A stretch of 32,886 nt of DNA, taken from UBA11400 sp964550435. GTDB taxonomy: Bacteria > Bacteroidota > Rhodothermia > Balneolales > HLUCCA01. A program made the position numbers and the translations under genes. Of this stretch, positions 23,793-31,002 are shown in pieces. The DNA lies in assembly GCA_964550435.1 (NCBI GenBank), contig CAZJZI010000028.1, positions 1 through 32,886 of the forward strand. Direction: 5' to 3'. Position 1 is the stretch's first letter; every line of letters starts with the position of its first letter. Below the pieces are notes generated by a model, which was given only the letters and a program-made list of their open reading frames with translations, was not told the DNA's origin and did not search any database.

Positions 23793-24449
23793 ATGAGCAT
23801 TTCAGTTGCACATAATCTACCTTTATTTGGATGGACGCTGATGAGTGATGGGAATCGCGAGTCGGCGTCCCCATTTTATACCCAATCGGTAGCTGCAACG
23901 GATATGCTTCCATTTGATGGACAACGTGAACTTGAGCAAGAGCTCGAAACCCTGTATCCTACGGTGTTCAGAATGGTTTCGGCCATGGTCTGGGGATCGG
24001 GAATGGATGCCGAGGATCTCACTCAGGATGTGTTTCTGAAAGCGTATCGAAAGGCGGACACATTCAACGGACAAAGTTCATTGTCTACATGGCTGTATCG
24101 TATTGCACGCAATACCGTTATCGATGCGCAACGTAAGCGGAAATTCCGCAATTTCTTTACCGGTGTACGGTTTGAATCCACCGAGATTCCGATGGATCCG
24201 CCGAACCCGACGACACAATACGACGAAGTTGAAACCCTTGAAGTGCAGGAATTGGTTCGGAAATCAATCGCACAGCTGCCCGAACCATTTCGGTCGGTGC
24301 TGATATGGCGCGAAATTGAAGAATTGCCTTATGCACAAATCTGTGAAATCACCGGCGAGTCGGAGGGAACCTTGAAAAGCAGGCTGTTTCACGCAAAAAA
24401 GAAGCTAAAAGATATCCTTGTAGCAAAAGGAATGAATTATGAATTCTGA
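23793..24449 (+). CDS. ECF-type RNA polymerase sigma factor
   Basis: A 218-residue sigma-70 family factor with only regions 2 and 4. Region 2 runs about 65-115 (AEDLTQDVFLKAYRK, then SSLSTWLYRIARNTVIDAQRKRK), and region 4 runs about 155-210 (LPEPFRSVLIWREIEELPYAQI, then GTLKSRLFHAKKKL). The N-terminus before residue 45 is longer than usual for ECF factors; the ATG at 23841 is an alternative start that removes it. It overlaps the next gene by 11 bases, as expected for a sigma/anti-sigma pair. Cognate promoters cannot be identified here. Confidence 0.9.
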   Translation: MSISVAHNLPLFGWTLMSDGNRESASPFYTQSVAATDMLPFDGQRELEQELETLYPTVFRMVSAMVWGSGMDAEDLTQDVFLKAYRKADTFNGQSSLSTWLYRIARNTVIDAQRKRKFRNFFTGVRFESTEIPMDPPNPTTQYDEVETLEVQELVRKSIAQLPEPFRSVLIWREIEELPYAQICEITGESEGTLKSRLFHAKKKLKDILVAKGMNYEF

Positions 24450-24774
24450 TAACAATACTCCAAAACTCGACTTGAGATCGATGTACTCGGGGGTCCAGCC
24501 GGATCCATGGGCGGTTACCCGACTCAAAGCTCGTTTACAAAAAGAATCCAAACCCAGCTTCGATGAAGTTGTTGGATTTGTATTCCGTCGCTATGTATTG
24601 GTGGCTTCCATGATTTTACTGGCCTTAACTATCGTACTAGAAGTCCGATCTTCGGGCTTAGAAGAACCACAAGAACTGTTGACTACCTGGTTTTATGGGG
24701 AAGAAAATCCTAACCAAATTACTACTGACGTACCCGAATACCTCTTTTTGACCGAAACTTTGGAGAATGAATGA
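24439..24774 (+). CDS. putative membrane-anchored anti-sigma factor
   Basis: A 111-residue protein with a cytoplasmic N-terminal part (1-48), one membrane segment (about 52-69) and a short outer part. It overlaps the sigma gene by 11 bases and the next gene by four (ATGA), showing tight coupling. It lacks the zinc His-Cys-Cys anti-sigma motif. The assignment comes from position and topology, similar to CnrY-type short anti-sigma factors, not from a recognised domain. Confidence 0.6.
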   Translation: MNSDNNTPKLDLRSMYSGVQPDPWAVTRLKARLQKESKPSFDEVVGFVFRRYVLVASMILLALTIVLEVRSSGLEEPQELLTTWFYGEENPNQITTDVPEYLFLTETLENE

Positions 24775-25199
24775 AACCGACTTTTAAAATAATACTCCTT
24801 TTCGTGATCACTTTCTTGCTGGGAGGAATGTCGGGATACTTCATGAGTGGTCCGATAAACCGAGCGCTGGATGATGACCGACGTGCCGAGATGCGTGATC
24901 GAAACGGTGAGAGAGATGAAAATAGACGTGAGAACGATGATCGTTTTCGACAGTTTATGATCAATGAGCTGGAACTCCAACCCGAGCAAGTGGACACATT
25001 TTTCACTGTAACTCGTCAAAGCAGACGCAATATGCGTCAGATTATGGAAGCAACAAGAGAAGAATCCGGACGTCGTATCCGCGCAGAAGTTGACTCTCTG
25101 AATGTACAGTTGTCCGGGATTCTAAATCCAGACCAGATCGAGAAGTGGAATCGCATGCAGGAGCGTTACCGAAGGCAACAACGCGGTATTCGTGACTAA
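24771..25199 (+). CDS. membrane-anchored Spy/CnrX-like periplasmic sensor
   Basis: A 142-residue protein with one N-terminal membrane segment (about 5-25; no clear cleavage site, so probably anchored). Beyond it is a highly charged, all-helical outer domain with LQPEQVDTFF and ILNPDQIEKW, spaced like the two LTxxQ motifs of the Spy/CpxP/CnrX family. ATGA overlap with the anti-sigma gene. In the Cnr system a CnrX-like metal sensor controls the anti-sigma factor CnrY and the sigma CnrH; the same order of roles is plausible here. The signal sensed is unknown. Confidence 0.7.
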   Translation: MKPTFKIILLFVITFLLGGMSGYFMSGPINRALDDDRRAEMRDRNGERDENRRENDDRFRQFMINELELQPEQVDTFFTVTRQSRRNMRQIMEATREESGRRIRAEVDSLNVQLSGILNPDQIEKWNRMQERYRRQQRGIRD

Positions 25200-25363
25200 C
25201 TAAACTATCCCAGGAACAGTTACATAGTTCAAGAGTAAAATCGAGTTATTTTTTCTGCGAAAAAAAGCGCTTTTCTGTGTATATTTCGAGCCTGAATTCG
25301 AGCAAAAACGCTCATTTAAGGTATTTCAAGGAAGTATTCACCGATTTTAAACCTACTCACTAT

Positions 25364-26530
25364 ATGTCTACTATTTCCGAATCCACTATTGCTCCATTAA
25401 ACCAGTTCACCGAAGACGAAATAATGCTCAAAGAGGCAGCGAGAGACTTTGCAAAGTCGATGGTCGCTCCTTTGGTTCACGAAATGGACCAACAGGCCAA
25501 GCTTAAGCCTGAGCTCATCAAGGCGTTCTTCGAGCAAGGACTCATGGGAATCGAGGTCCCGGAGAAATACGAAGGTGGTGGCGGAACATTTTTCATGTCC
25601 ATTCTAGCTATTGAAGAGATTTCAAAAGTGGATGCTTCCGTAGGCGTATTCATGGATGTACAGAACACTCTGGTAAATAACGCGTTTGTTCGCTGGGGCA
25701 ACGAGGAGATTAAACAACGATTCCTTCCACAACTGGCCAATTCCAAAGTTGGAGCTTACTGCTTATCTGAAGCCAGTTCCGGTAGCGATGCTTTTGCACT
25801 AAAACTCCGTGCGGACAAAAAAGGTGATAGTTATGTGCTCAACGGACACAAACTGTGGATCACCAACGGTGGAGAGGCCGAGATTTTCCTCGTTTTCGCG
25901 AATGTTAATCCTGAGGATGGATACAAAGGAATCACCGCTTTTGTAGTGGAAAAAGGCACTCCAGGATTCTCTATTGGCAAGAAAGAAGATAAACTGGGTA
26001 TCCGCGCCAGTTCCACCACCGAGCTCATCTTTGAAGACTGCGTAGTTCCGGCTGAGAACATCCTTGGTGACCTCGGTAAAGGATACAAAGTAGCCATCGA
26101 AACCCTCAACGAGGGACGAATCGGAATCGGAGCGCAAATGATTGGTATCGCTCAGGGAGCCTTCGACGCTGCCGTTGCCTATGCCCAGGAGCGCAAGCAG
26201 TTCGGAAAAGCCATCGGTAGCTTCCAGGCAATGCAGTTCGAGATCGCCAAGATGGCAACCGACATTGAAATGGCAAGACTTTTGGTGTACAACGCAGCTC
26301 GCATGAAGCAAGCTGGAATGCCCTTCCTGAAAGAAGCTGCCATGGCCAAATACTACGCATCTGAAGTAGCCGAAAGCGTGAGTTCACGTGCCGTCGACAT
26401 CTTCGGTGGTTATGGCTACACCAAAGAATATCCGGTTGAAAAATACCTTCGCGACTCCAAAATTGGCAAAATCTACGAAGGAACCTCCTTCATGCAGTTG
26501 CAGACTATAGCGAAGATAATTTTGGGATAA
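25364..26530 (+). CDS. short/branched-chain acyl-CoA dehydrogenase
   Basis: A 388-residue FAD enzyme of beta-oxidation or branched-chain amino-acid breakdown, forming the 2,3-double bond of an acyl-CoA. CLSEASSGSDAFALKLRAD (around 131-149) and LWITNGGEA are the FAD-binding signatures. The catalytic Glu is Glu372 in IYEGTS, the C-terminal position used by short- and branched-chain members. NEGRIGI, QFGKAIGSFQAMQ and YTKEYPVEKYLRD resemble human ACADSB closely. The ATG at 25364 is chosen because the family begins there. An in-frame extension to 25277 adds 29 residues unlike the family. Electrons should pass to ETF. A terminator follows at 26579. Confidence 0.9.
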   Translation: MSTISESTIAPLNQFTEDEIMLKEAARDFAKSMVAPLVHEMDQQAKLKPELIKAFFEQGLMGIEVPEKYEGGGGTFFMSILAIEEISKVDASVGVFMDVQNTLVNNAFVRWGNEEIKQRFLPQLANSKVGAYCLSEASSGSDAFALKLRADKKGDSYVLNGHKLWITNGGEAEIFLVFANVNPEDGYKGITAFVVEKGTPGFSIGKKEDKLGIRASSTTELIFEDCVVPAENILGDLGKGYKVAIETLNEGRIGIGAQMIGIAQGAFDAAVAYAQERKQFGKAIGSFQAMQFEIAKMATDIEMARLLVYNAARMKQAGMPFLKEAAMAKYYASEVAESVSSRAVDIFGGYGYTKEYPVEKYLRDSKIGKIYEGTSFMQLQTIAKIILG

Positions 26531-26558
26531 GCGGCGAGCGGCAAGCAGCGAGCGGGAC
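26531..26558. repeat. four-unit heptamer tract
   Basis: Four 7-nt units directly after the acyl-CoA dehydrogenase stop codon: GCGGCGA GCGGCAA, then GCAGCGA and GCGGGAC. The vocabulary matches the GAGC/GCGG units of the tract at 20386-20408. Confidence 0.75.
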
Positions 26559-26578
26559 AATTTAAATTATTTTTGACG

Positions 26579-26618
26579 AAGCCTGTTTCGAGAAATCTGA
26601 ACAGGCTTTTGTTTTTTT
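26579..26618 (+). terminator. intrinsic terminator of the acyl-CoA dehydrogenase gene
   Basis: Stem AAGCCTGTT (26579-26587) with AACAGGCTT (26600-26608), 12-nt loop, then a T-rich tract broken by one G to 26618. Confidence 0.9.
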
Positions 26619-26677
26619 ATTTGGTTGTAATTAAATTACACGAGTATCGTGTACACGGAAAATGTGAGAAAATTAGT

Positions 26678-26899
26678 ATGAAGAATGTAACGTTTACAGC
26701 AGATGAAAAGCTATTAGAGCGGGCAAGGGAAAAAGCTCGAAACGAAGCTAGCTCTTTGAATGTAAGATTTCAGGAATGGTTAGAAAAATATGTAGCTGAA
26801 ACTGAGAAGAAAGAAGAATTTCATTCTTTGATGAATCGTCTAAATTATGTCAATTCAGGTGGAAAGTTTTCACGAGAAGAAATGAATGAGCGCAGGTGA
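26678..26899 (+). CDS. probable antitoxin of a VapBC-like pair
   Basis: A 73-residue protein: a short beta-strand start (KNVTFTAD) followed by a helix rich in Lys/Glu/Arg, as in ribbon-helix-helix antitoxins. The charged C-terminus would wrap the toxin. The start is the ATG at 26678, which begins the DNA-binding strand; the upstream open frame to 26573 runs through the terminator and is not plausible. Its stop at 26897-26899 lies five bases before the toxin ATG. Named by position and fold pattern only. Confidence 0.7.
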   Translation: MKNVTFTADEKLLERAREKARNEASSLNVRFQEWLEKYVAETEKKEEFHSLMNRLNYVNSGGKFSREEMNERR

Positions 26900-26904
26900 A
26901 AACC

Positions 26905-27330
26905 ATGTCAAAATCACGTTATTTTATTGATACTAACATCTTTGTGTATTGTTTTGATAACTCAAATCCGGATAAGAAATCTAAAGCACTCGAGTTAATT
27001 TCAAATGCAATGGAAACTCGTAATGGTGTTATTAGCTATCAAGTTATTCAAGAGTTTTTAAACGTAGCTACACGAAAGTTTCCAAGTACATTTAGTGCCG
27101 AGGATTTACGCGACTTCACCAATGGAGTTTTGTATTATCTTTGGGAAGTATATCCCGACAAAGAATTGTTTGATGAGGCACAATCCATTCGACACAGATA
27201 TGGTTTTAGTTTTTATGACAGTCTGATTGTAGCATCAGCCTTACAATCTGGGTGCACAACCCTTTTTTCAGAAGACCTTCAAACGGGACAAAAGATTAAA
27301 CAACTAACCATAATTAACCCATTTCTTTAA
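26905..27330 (+). CDS. PIN-domain ribonuclease toxin, VapC-like
   Basis: A 141-residue PIN-domain protein. Acidic active-site residues are Asp9 in YFIDTNIF, Glu50 in YQVIQEFLNV, Asp105 in FYDSLIVASA, and Asp124 in FSEDLQ. VapC toxins cut tRNA or rRNA when freed from the antitoxin. I chose the ATG at 26905, which has AGGTGA upstream; the GTG at 26896 would overlap the antitoxin stop and add three residues. The pair is flanked by a terminator and by repeat tracts and is AT-richer than its neighbours, consistent with acquisition by transfer. Confidence 0.85.
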   Translation: MSKSRYFIDTNIFVYCFDNSNPDKKSKALELISNAMETRNGVISYQVIQEFLNVATRKFPSTFSAEDLRDFTNGVLYYLWEVYPDKELFDEAQSIRHRYGFSFYDSLIVASALQSGCTTLFSEDLQTGQKIKQLTIINPFL

Positions 27331-27365
27331 GTCCTCCCATTTCGATTACTACGTTCACGATCTAC

Positions 27366-27428
27366 GAGCAAAGACTTCGCGCAAAAGCGCTTGTGTTTGC
27401 TCTACGATTCCCACTCCCCACTCCCTAT
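27366..27428. repeat. nested hairpin plus heptamer tract
   Basis: GAGCAAA (27366-27372) pairs with TTTGCTC (27396-27402), enclosing a second hairpin GCGC-AAAA-GCGC. A three-unit heptamer tract follows at 27408-27428 (TTCCCAC TCCCCAC, then TCCCTAT). This again combines hairpin and heptamer elements in an intergenic region. Confidence 0.6.
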
Positions 27429-27430
27429 AT

Positions 27431-27463
27431 ATAAAACGACCCGCCCGGATTGCTCCGGACGGG
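27431..27463 (-). terminator. intrinsic terminator of yceI
   Basis: On the minus strand, CCCGTCCGG (plus 27463-27455) pairs with CCGGGCGGG (plus 27448-27440) with one wobble and a 6-nt loop, followed by a TTTTA-rich stretch. It lies about 55 bases after the yceI stop. Confidence 0.8.
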
Positions 27464-27518
27464 CCTCTCACCCAAACAAAACACTAAGAACGTGTTTTAC
27501 TCCAAAAATAGGGGTGGA

Positions 27519-28064
27519 CTAGGCAGTCGCTTCTTCGGTTACAACTTCTAGAAGCTGAACTTCGCCTTCAAACTTGATCTCGTCACTCACGAGCAGGTTA
27601 CCAGCTTCGTTCACCACGTGGAATTTCAGACCGAAATCTTTGCGGTTCAATTTTCCTTTGAATGTGAACCCAGCTTTGGTGTTTCCCCATGGATCTTTAG
27701 CGATACCTGCGAACTCAACGTTCAACGATACTGGCTTGGTAACGTCGCGGATGGTCATTTCACCGTCCATTACAAACTCATCGTCAGACTTCTTGGTCAT
27801 TCCGTTGGCTTTGAAAGTCAATTCTGGATAGGCTTCCGCGTTGAAGAAATCGTCACTTCGAAGGTGATCGTCACGCTGCTTGTTACCCGTTGAGATAGAT
27901 GCGGTTTTTGCAGAAAATGAAATGTTTGCGTTCTCAAAATTGCCACCAGCGTTCTCAACTGTAGCATCGTACTCGCCGAAGTTACCAGTTACAGTGGTGA
28001 TCATCAGGTGTTTAGCCTTGAATTGAATGTTTGTGTGGTCTTTGTCTAAGATCCATGTTGCCAT
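27519..28064 (-). CDS. YceI-family lipocalin-like protein, cytoplasmic form
   Basis: A 181-residue YceI domain, an extended beta barrel that binds isoprenoid-like lipids. Typical segments are WILDKDHTNIQFKAKHLMITTVTGNF, given here as residues 4-29, then FSAKTASISTGNKQRDDHLRSDDFF (50-74) and GMTKKSDDEFVMDGEMTIRDVTKPV (93-117). There is no signal peptide, unlike E. coli YceI, so it acts inside the cell. A Shine-Dalgarno AGGAG sits eight bases before the ATG. The promoter with an overlapping palindrome at 28155-28197 suggests control by a repressor such as a MarR-type protein (inference). Confidence 0.92.
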   Translation of the reverse strand: MATWILDKDHTNIQFKAKHLMITTVTGNFGEYDATVENAGGNFENANISFSAKTASISTGNKQRDDHLRSDDFFNAEAYPELTFKANGMTKKSDDEFVMDGEMTIRDVTKPVSLNVEFAGIAKDPWGNTKAGFTFKGKLNRKDFGLKFHVVNEAGNLLVSDEIKFEGEVQLLEVVTEEATA

Positions 28065-28154
28065 GAGAGGTACTCCTATTTATCAGTTTTTGTTTTAATT
28101 CGATTGAAAATTCTATTCGCCGATTGTCGCGAAGCGAGGCACAGCATTAATTAG

Positions 28155-28197
28155 TTGTTGTAACAACAAATGTACAAACAAGTAATTAGAATGTCAA
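28155..28197 (-). promoter_or_regulatory. yceI promoter with overlapping operator
   Basis: On the minus strand: TTGACA (plus 28192-28197), exactly 17 nt, then TACATTTG (plus 28167-28174), which fits TAnnTTTG. The interrupted palindrome TTGTTG-TAA-CAACAA (28155-28169) overlaps the -7 box, where a repressor would block the polymerase. The leader is about 90 bases. The best promoter in the window. Confidence 0.7.
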
Positions 28198-28355
28198 GTT
28201 CCCGATTTGTGAAAAAAATCTGAGAAAATGTCTGAATGGTCATAAAACGGCCGAATTTTGATGTTTTTGATTGTTTTCACCTGTTTCTTTGGTTCCCGAT
28301 ACACTAACTTTTTAGTTATCTTAGCTCTGAATTAATGTGAGGTTGAATCCATTTT

Positions 28356-29339
28356 ATGCTATATCACGAAACGCTAGTCAACGAGTTGAAGTCCGGTAAC
28401 CGCCGGTCATTGAGCAAGGCGATCACACTGATCGAGAGTACCCGTGATCTGGACCAGATCGGAGCTCAGGAGTTATTGGCGTCGATTATGCCGTTGACCG
28501 GAAAATCCGTCCGGATCGGGATTAGCGGCGTGCCGGGAGTGGGAAAAAGCACATTCATTGAGGCGCTGGGAATGTCGCTGATCCGAAAGGGACATAAGGT
28601 CGCGGTGCTGGCTGTGGATCCGAGTTCACCGTATTCGGGAGGAAGTATTCTGGGTGACAAAACCCGTATGGAGCAGCTTTTGGCCGAAGAGAATGCGTTT
28701 ATTCGTCCGTCTGCAACGGCTGGAAGCCTGGGCGGAGTGGCTCGAAAGACTCGGGAGTCCATGTTACTGTGCGAAGCAGCGGGTTACGATGTGATTCTGG
28801 TCGAGACCGTAGGTGTTGGACAAAGCGAATATGAAGTGGCCTCCATGACGGATTTGTTTCTGTTGCTGATGTTGCCGGGAGCTGGCGACGCACTTCAAGG
28901 TATCAAGCGTGGCATTTTGGAGTTGGCCGATATGATGGTGGTCAACAAAGCGGATGGGGATAATCGTCAACGCGCTGAGCTGGCTCGCAAAGAACTTCAG
29001 CAGGGACTCCATTATTTGCAGCCCCGTTATGAAGACATTCCGGTTGAAGTGTTACTGTGCAGCGCAGTCTCCGGAGAAGGAATCAATGAGGTCGAGGCGC
29101 ATGTGATGGGGATACTGGATAAGCTACGTGAGTCGCGAAGACTCGAATCCAATCGACGCAAACAAATGATGAGCTGGGTTAAGCGCATGATTGAGCAGCA
29201 AGTGCTTCACAATTTCTGGAACAGAGGCGACGTGCAAGTCCGTTACCAAGACATGATTTCCAAAGTCCGCGAAGGTGCTCTGACACCAATCCAGGCCGTT
29301 GAACACATTACCGATCTGGATAAAGGTCACAAGCACTAA
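28356..29339 (+). CDS. meaB: MeaB/ArgK-type GTPase, methylmalonyl-CoA mutase chaperone
   Basis: A 327-residue G3E-family P-loop GTPase. The P-loop GVPGVGKST spans residues 58-66, the DPSSPYSGGSILGDKTRM block covers switch I, ETVGVGQSE (about 150-158) is the switch/Walker B region, and NKAD (about 197-200) gives guanine specificity. It loads and protects the B12-dependent methylmalonyl-CoA mutase. The mutase genes, usually adjacent, are not in this window. Converges with cstA, with seven bases between the stops. Together with the acyl-CoA dehydrogenase it fits breakdown of branched or odd-chain acyl-CoA. Confidence 0.93.
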   Translation: MLYHETLVNELKSGNRRSLSKAITLIESTRDLDQIGAQELLASIMPLTGKSVRIGISGVPGVGKSTFIEALGMSLIRKGHKVAVLAVDPSSPYSGGSILGDKTRMEQLLAEENAFIRPSATAGSLGGVARKTRESMLLCEAAGYDVILVETVGVGQSEYEVASMTDLFLLLMLPGAGDALQGIKRGILELADMMVVNKADGDNRQRAELARKELQQGLHYLQPRYEDIPVEVLLCSAVSGEGINEVEAHVMGILDKLRESRRLESNRRKQMMSWVKRMIEQQVLHNFWNRGDVQVRYQDMISKVREGALTPIQAVEHITDLDKGHKH

Positions 29340-29346
29340 ACCCCGT

Positions 29347-30957
29347 CTAGTCTACAACCACCGCCTTCAAGCTTTTTCTTGCCAATAGGATAAGCACGAC
29401 TGAAAGTACAAATAGCAGGCTCGCGACGATGCCCAAAACGATGCTGTTTTGCTCAAAGTTCTTCCAGGCAAAGATGAACAGACTGGAGAGAGTGACCAGG
29501 AACATGAATATCATGGGAATGAGCGTGAACAACGGATTCAGTCCTTTTTTGTAGAGCCAAACGGTTCCGGCCAGCAAGGCCAAAGCAGCCAGCAGTTGAT
29601 TCGCAGATCCGAATATGGGCCAAAGCTCCTGAAACTGCCCTGTGAGTAACAACGCTACACTCAAAACAGCTACGAGTGTAGTTGCGACGTAACGGTTGCC
29701 TGTTAATAATTCCGCAATCGGACTCGCACCTCCCTGAAACGATTCCTGCACCACAAATCGGCCGAGTCGTGTGCAGGTATCCAATGTGGTTACCGCAAAC
29801 GCAGACACGGTCAGGGCCACAAATGATATCGCAAGCGATACCGGAATGCCTAGACTGGATATGAATCCACCGAGCCCATTGGAGTATAAGGTGACCGGGC
29901 CCAAAGCAGCCAAAGACGCAGTGTATTCGTCTCGGGTCAAGATGATCACCGTTCCTACGGACACAACAGCGAGCAACGATTCGATCAACATCCCACCGAA
30001 TCCTACCCGCTTGGCATCGGTCTCTTTGTCGAGCTGTTTACTGGTGGTTCCGGATGCAACCAGCGAATGAAATCCAGATATCGCTCCACATGCAATGGTG
30101 ACAAATAACACGGGAAACAAGTATCCCAAATTGGAAACCTCAAATTCAACCGAGGTGGTCATTTGGATCTCTGGATTCGCCACGAAAATCCCAATGATGC
30201 CAAAAAGCATCATTCCGTAGAGTAAAAATGAGTTCAGATAGTCTCGTGGTTGAAGCAGAATCCATACCGGAGCAATTGCGGCTATGATACAGTATCCCAT
30301 CAGGATCACAATCCACCAGGTGTAACTGAGTTCAAGCGGCCAAAGTGTCCCGAGGTACACCATCAGGTACATGATCGCAACTCCAACTATGCTGAGCAGC
30401 CAAAAAGGAATCTTCGTGCGCGACATCAACATCCCAAACACAACCGCCAAGGCCATGAACATGAGCGAAGCACTGGCTGCCGATGGAACGCTGACAAAGG
30501 TTTTGGCCACGATGTCTATGAATACAGCGATGATCAGAATCAGAGTCGCAAATGCGAAGGTCATAAACAGTTTTTTACCCGAAATCCCGATGTAACGCTC
30601 AATGACTTCGCCGATGGACTTCCCCTGGTGGCGGATGGATGCCATCATGGACGTCATATCGTGTACGGCTCCAAAGAAAATACCTCCGATGAGGATCCAC
30701 AATAGTGCGGGTATCCATCCAAATGCAACCGCAATAATTGGACCCACGATGGGGCCGGCCCCGGCAATGGACGCGAAATGATGTCCAAGTACCACAGGAA
30801 CCTTTCCTGGCATATAGTCCACATCGTCGCGGTGCGTGTGTGCCGGAGTTGGATTATCGTTGTTCAGATTGAATTTTCTGGCAACCCAGCCTCCGTAAAT
30901 CCGGTAGGCCAGAGATAGAATAATTATGCTAACGATGATAATTCCAACTAGTGACAT
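29347..30957 (-). CDS. cstA: CstA-family carbon starvation / pyruvate or peptide transporter
   Basis: A 536-residue membrane protein with some fourteen hydrophobic segments. VVLGHHFASIAGAGPIVGPIIA (56-77) and GAVHDMTSMMASIRHQGKSIGEV (96-118) are the strongest family signatures. Shorter than E. coli CstA (about 700), it matches the shorter branch of the family, and the C-terminal extension is absent. Family members import pyruvate or peptides under carbon limitation. It converges with meaB and lies 45 bases downstream of the amidase ATG side, so partial co-transcription with the amidase gene is possible. Confidence 0.9.
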   Translation of the reverse strand: MSLVGIIIVSIIILSLAYRIYGGWVARKFNLNNDNPTPAHTHRDDVDYMPGKVPVVLGHHFASIAGAGPIVGPIIAVAFGWIPALLWILIGGIFFGAVHDMTSMMASIRHQGKSIGEVIERYIGISGKKLFMTFAFATLILIIAVFIDIVAKTFVSVPSAASASLMFMALAVVFGMLMSRTKIPFWLLSIVGVAIMYLMVYLGTLWPLELSYTWWIVILMGYCIIAAIAPVWILLQPRDYLNSFLLYGMMLFGIIGIFVANPEIQMTTSVEFEVSNLGYLFPVLFVTIACGAISGFHSLVASGTTSKQLDKETDAKRVGFGGMLIESLLAVVSVGTVIILTRDEYTASLAALGPVTLYSNGLGGFISSLGIPVSLAISFVALTVSAFAVTTLDTCTRLGRFVVQESFQGGASPIAELLTGNRYVATTLVAVLSVALLLTGQFQELWPIFGSANQLLAALALLAGTVWLYKKGLNPLFTLIPMIFMFLVTLSSLFIFAWKNFEQNSIVLGIVASLLFVLSVVLILLARKSLKAVVVD

Positions 30958-31002
30958 AAGGCTTCTTTTTGGATGAATTCGAACGTTAAACCACGGGGTG
31001 AA

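Noticed and set aside
25277..25363. N-terminal extension of the acyl-CoA dehydrogenase
   Set aside because: The 29 extra residues do not resemble the family, whose members start near the ATG at 25364.
26573..26677. N-terminal extension of the antitoxin
   Set aside because: It would be translated through the intrinsic terminator hairpin at 26579-26608.
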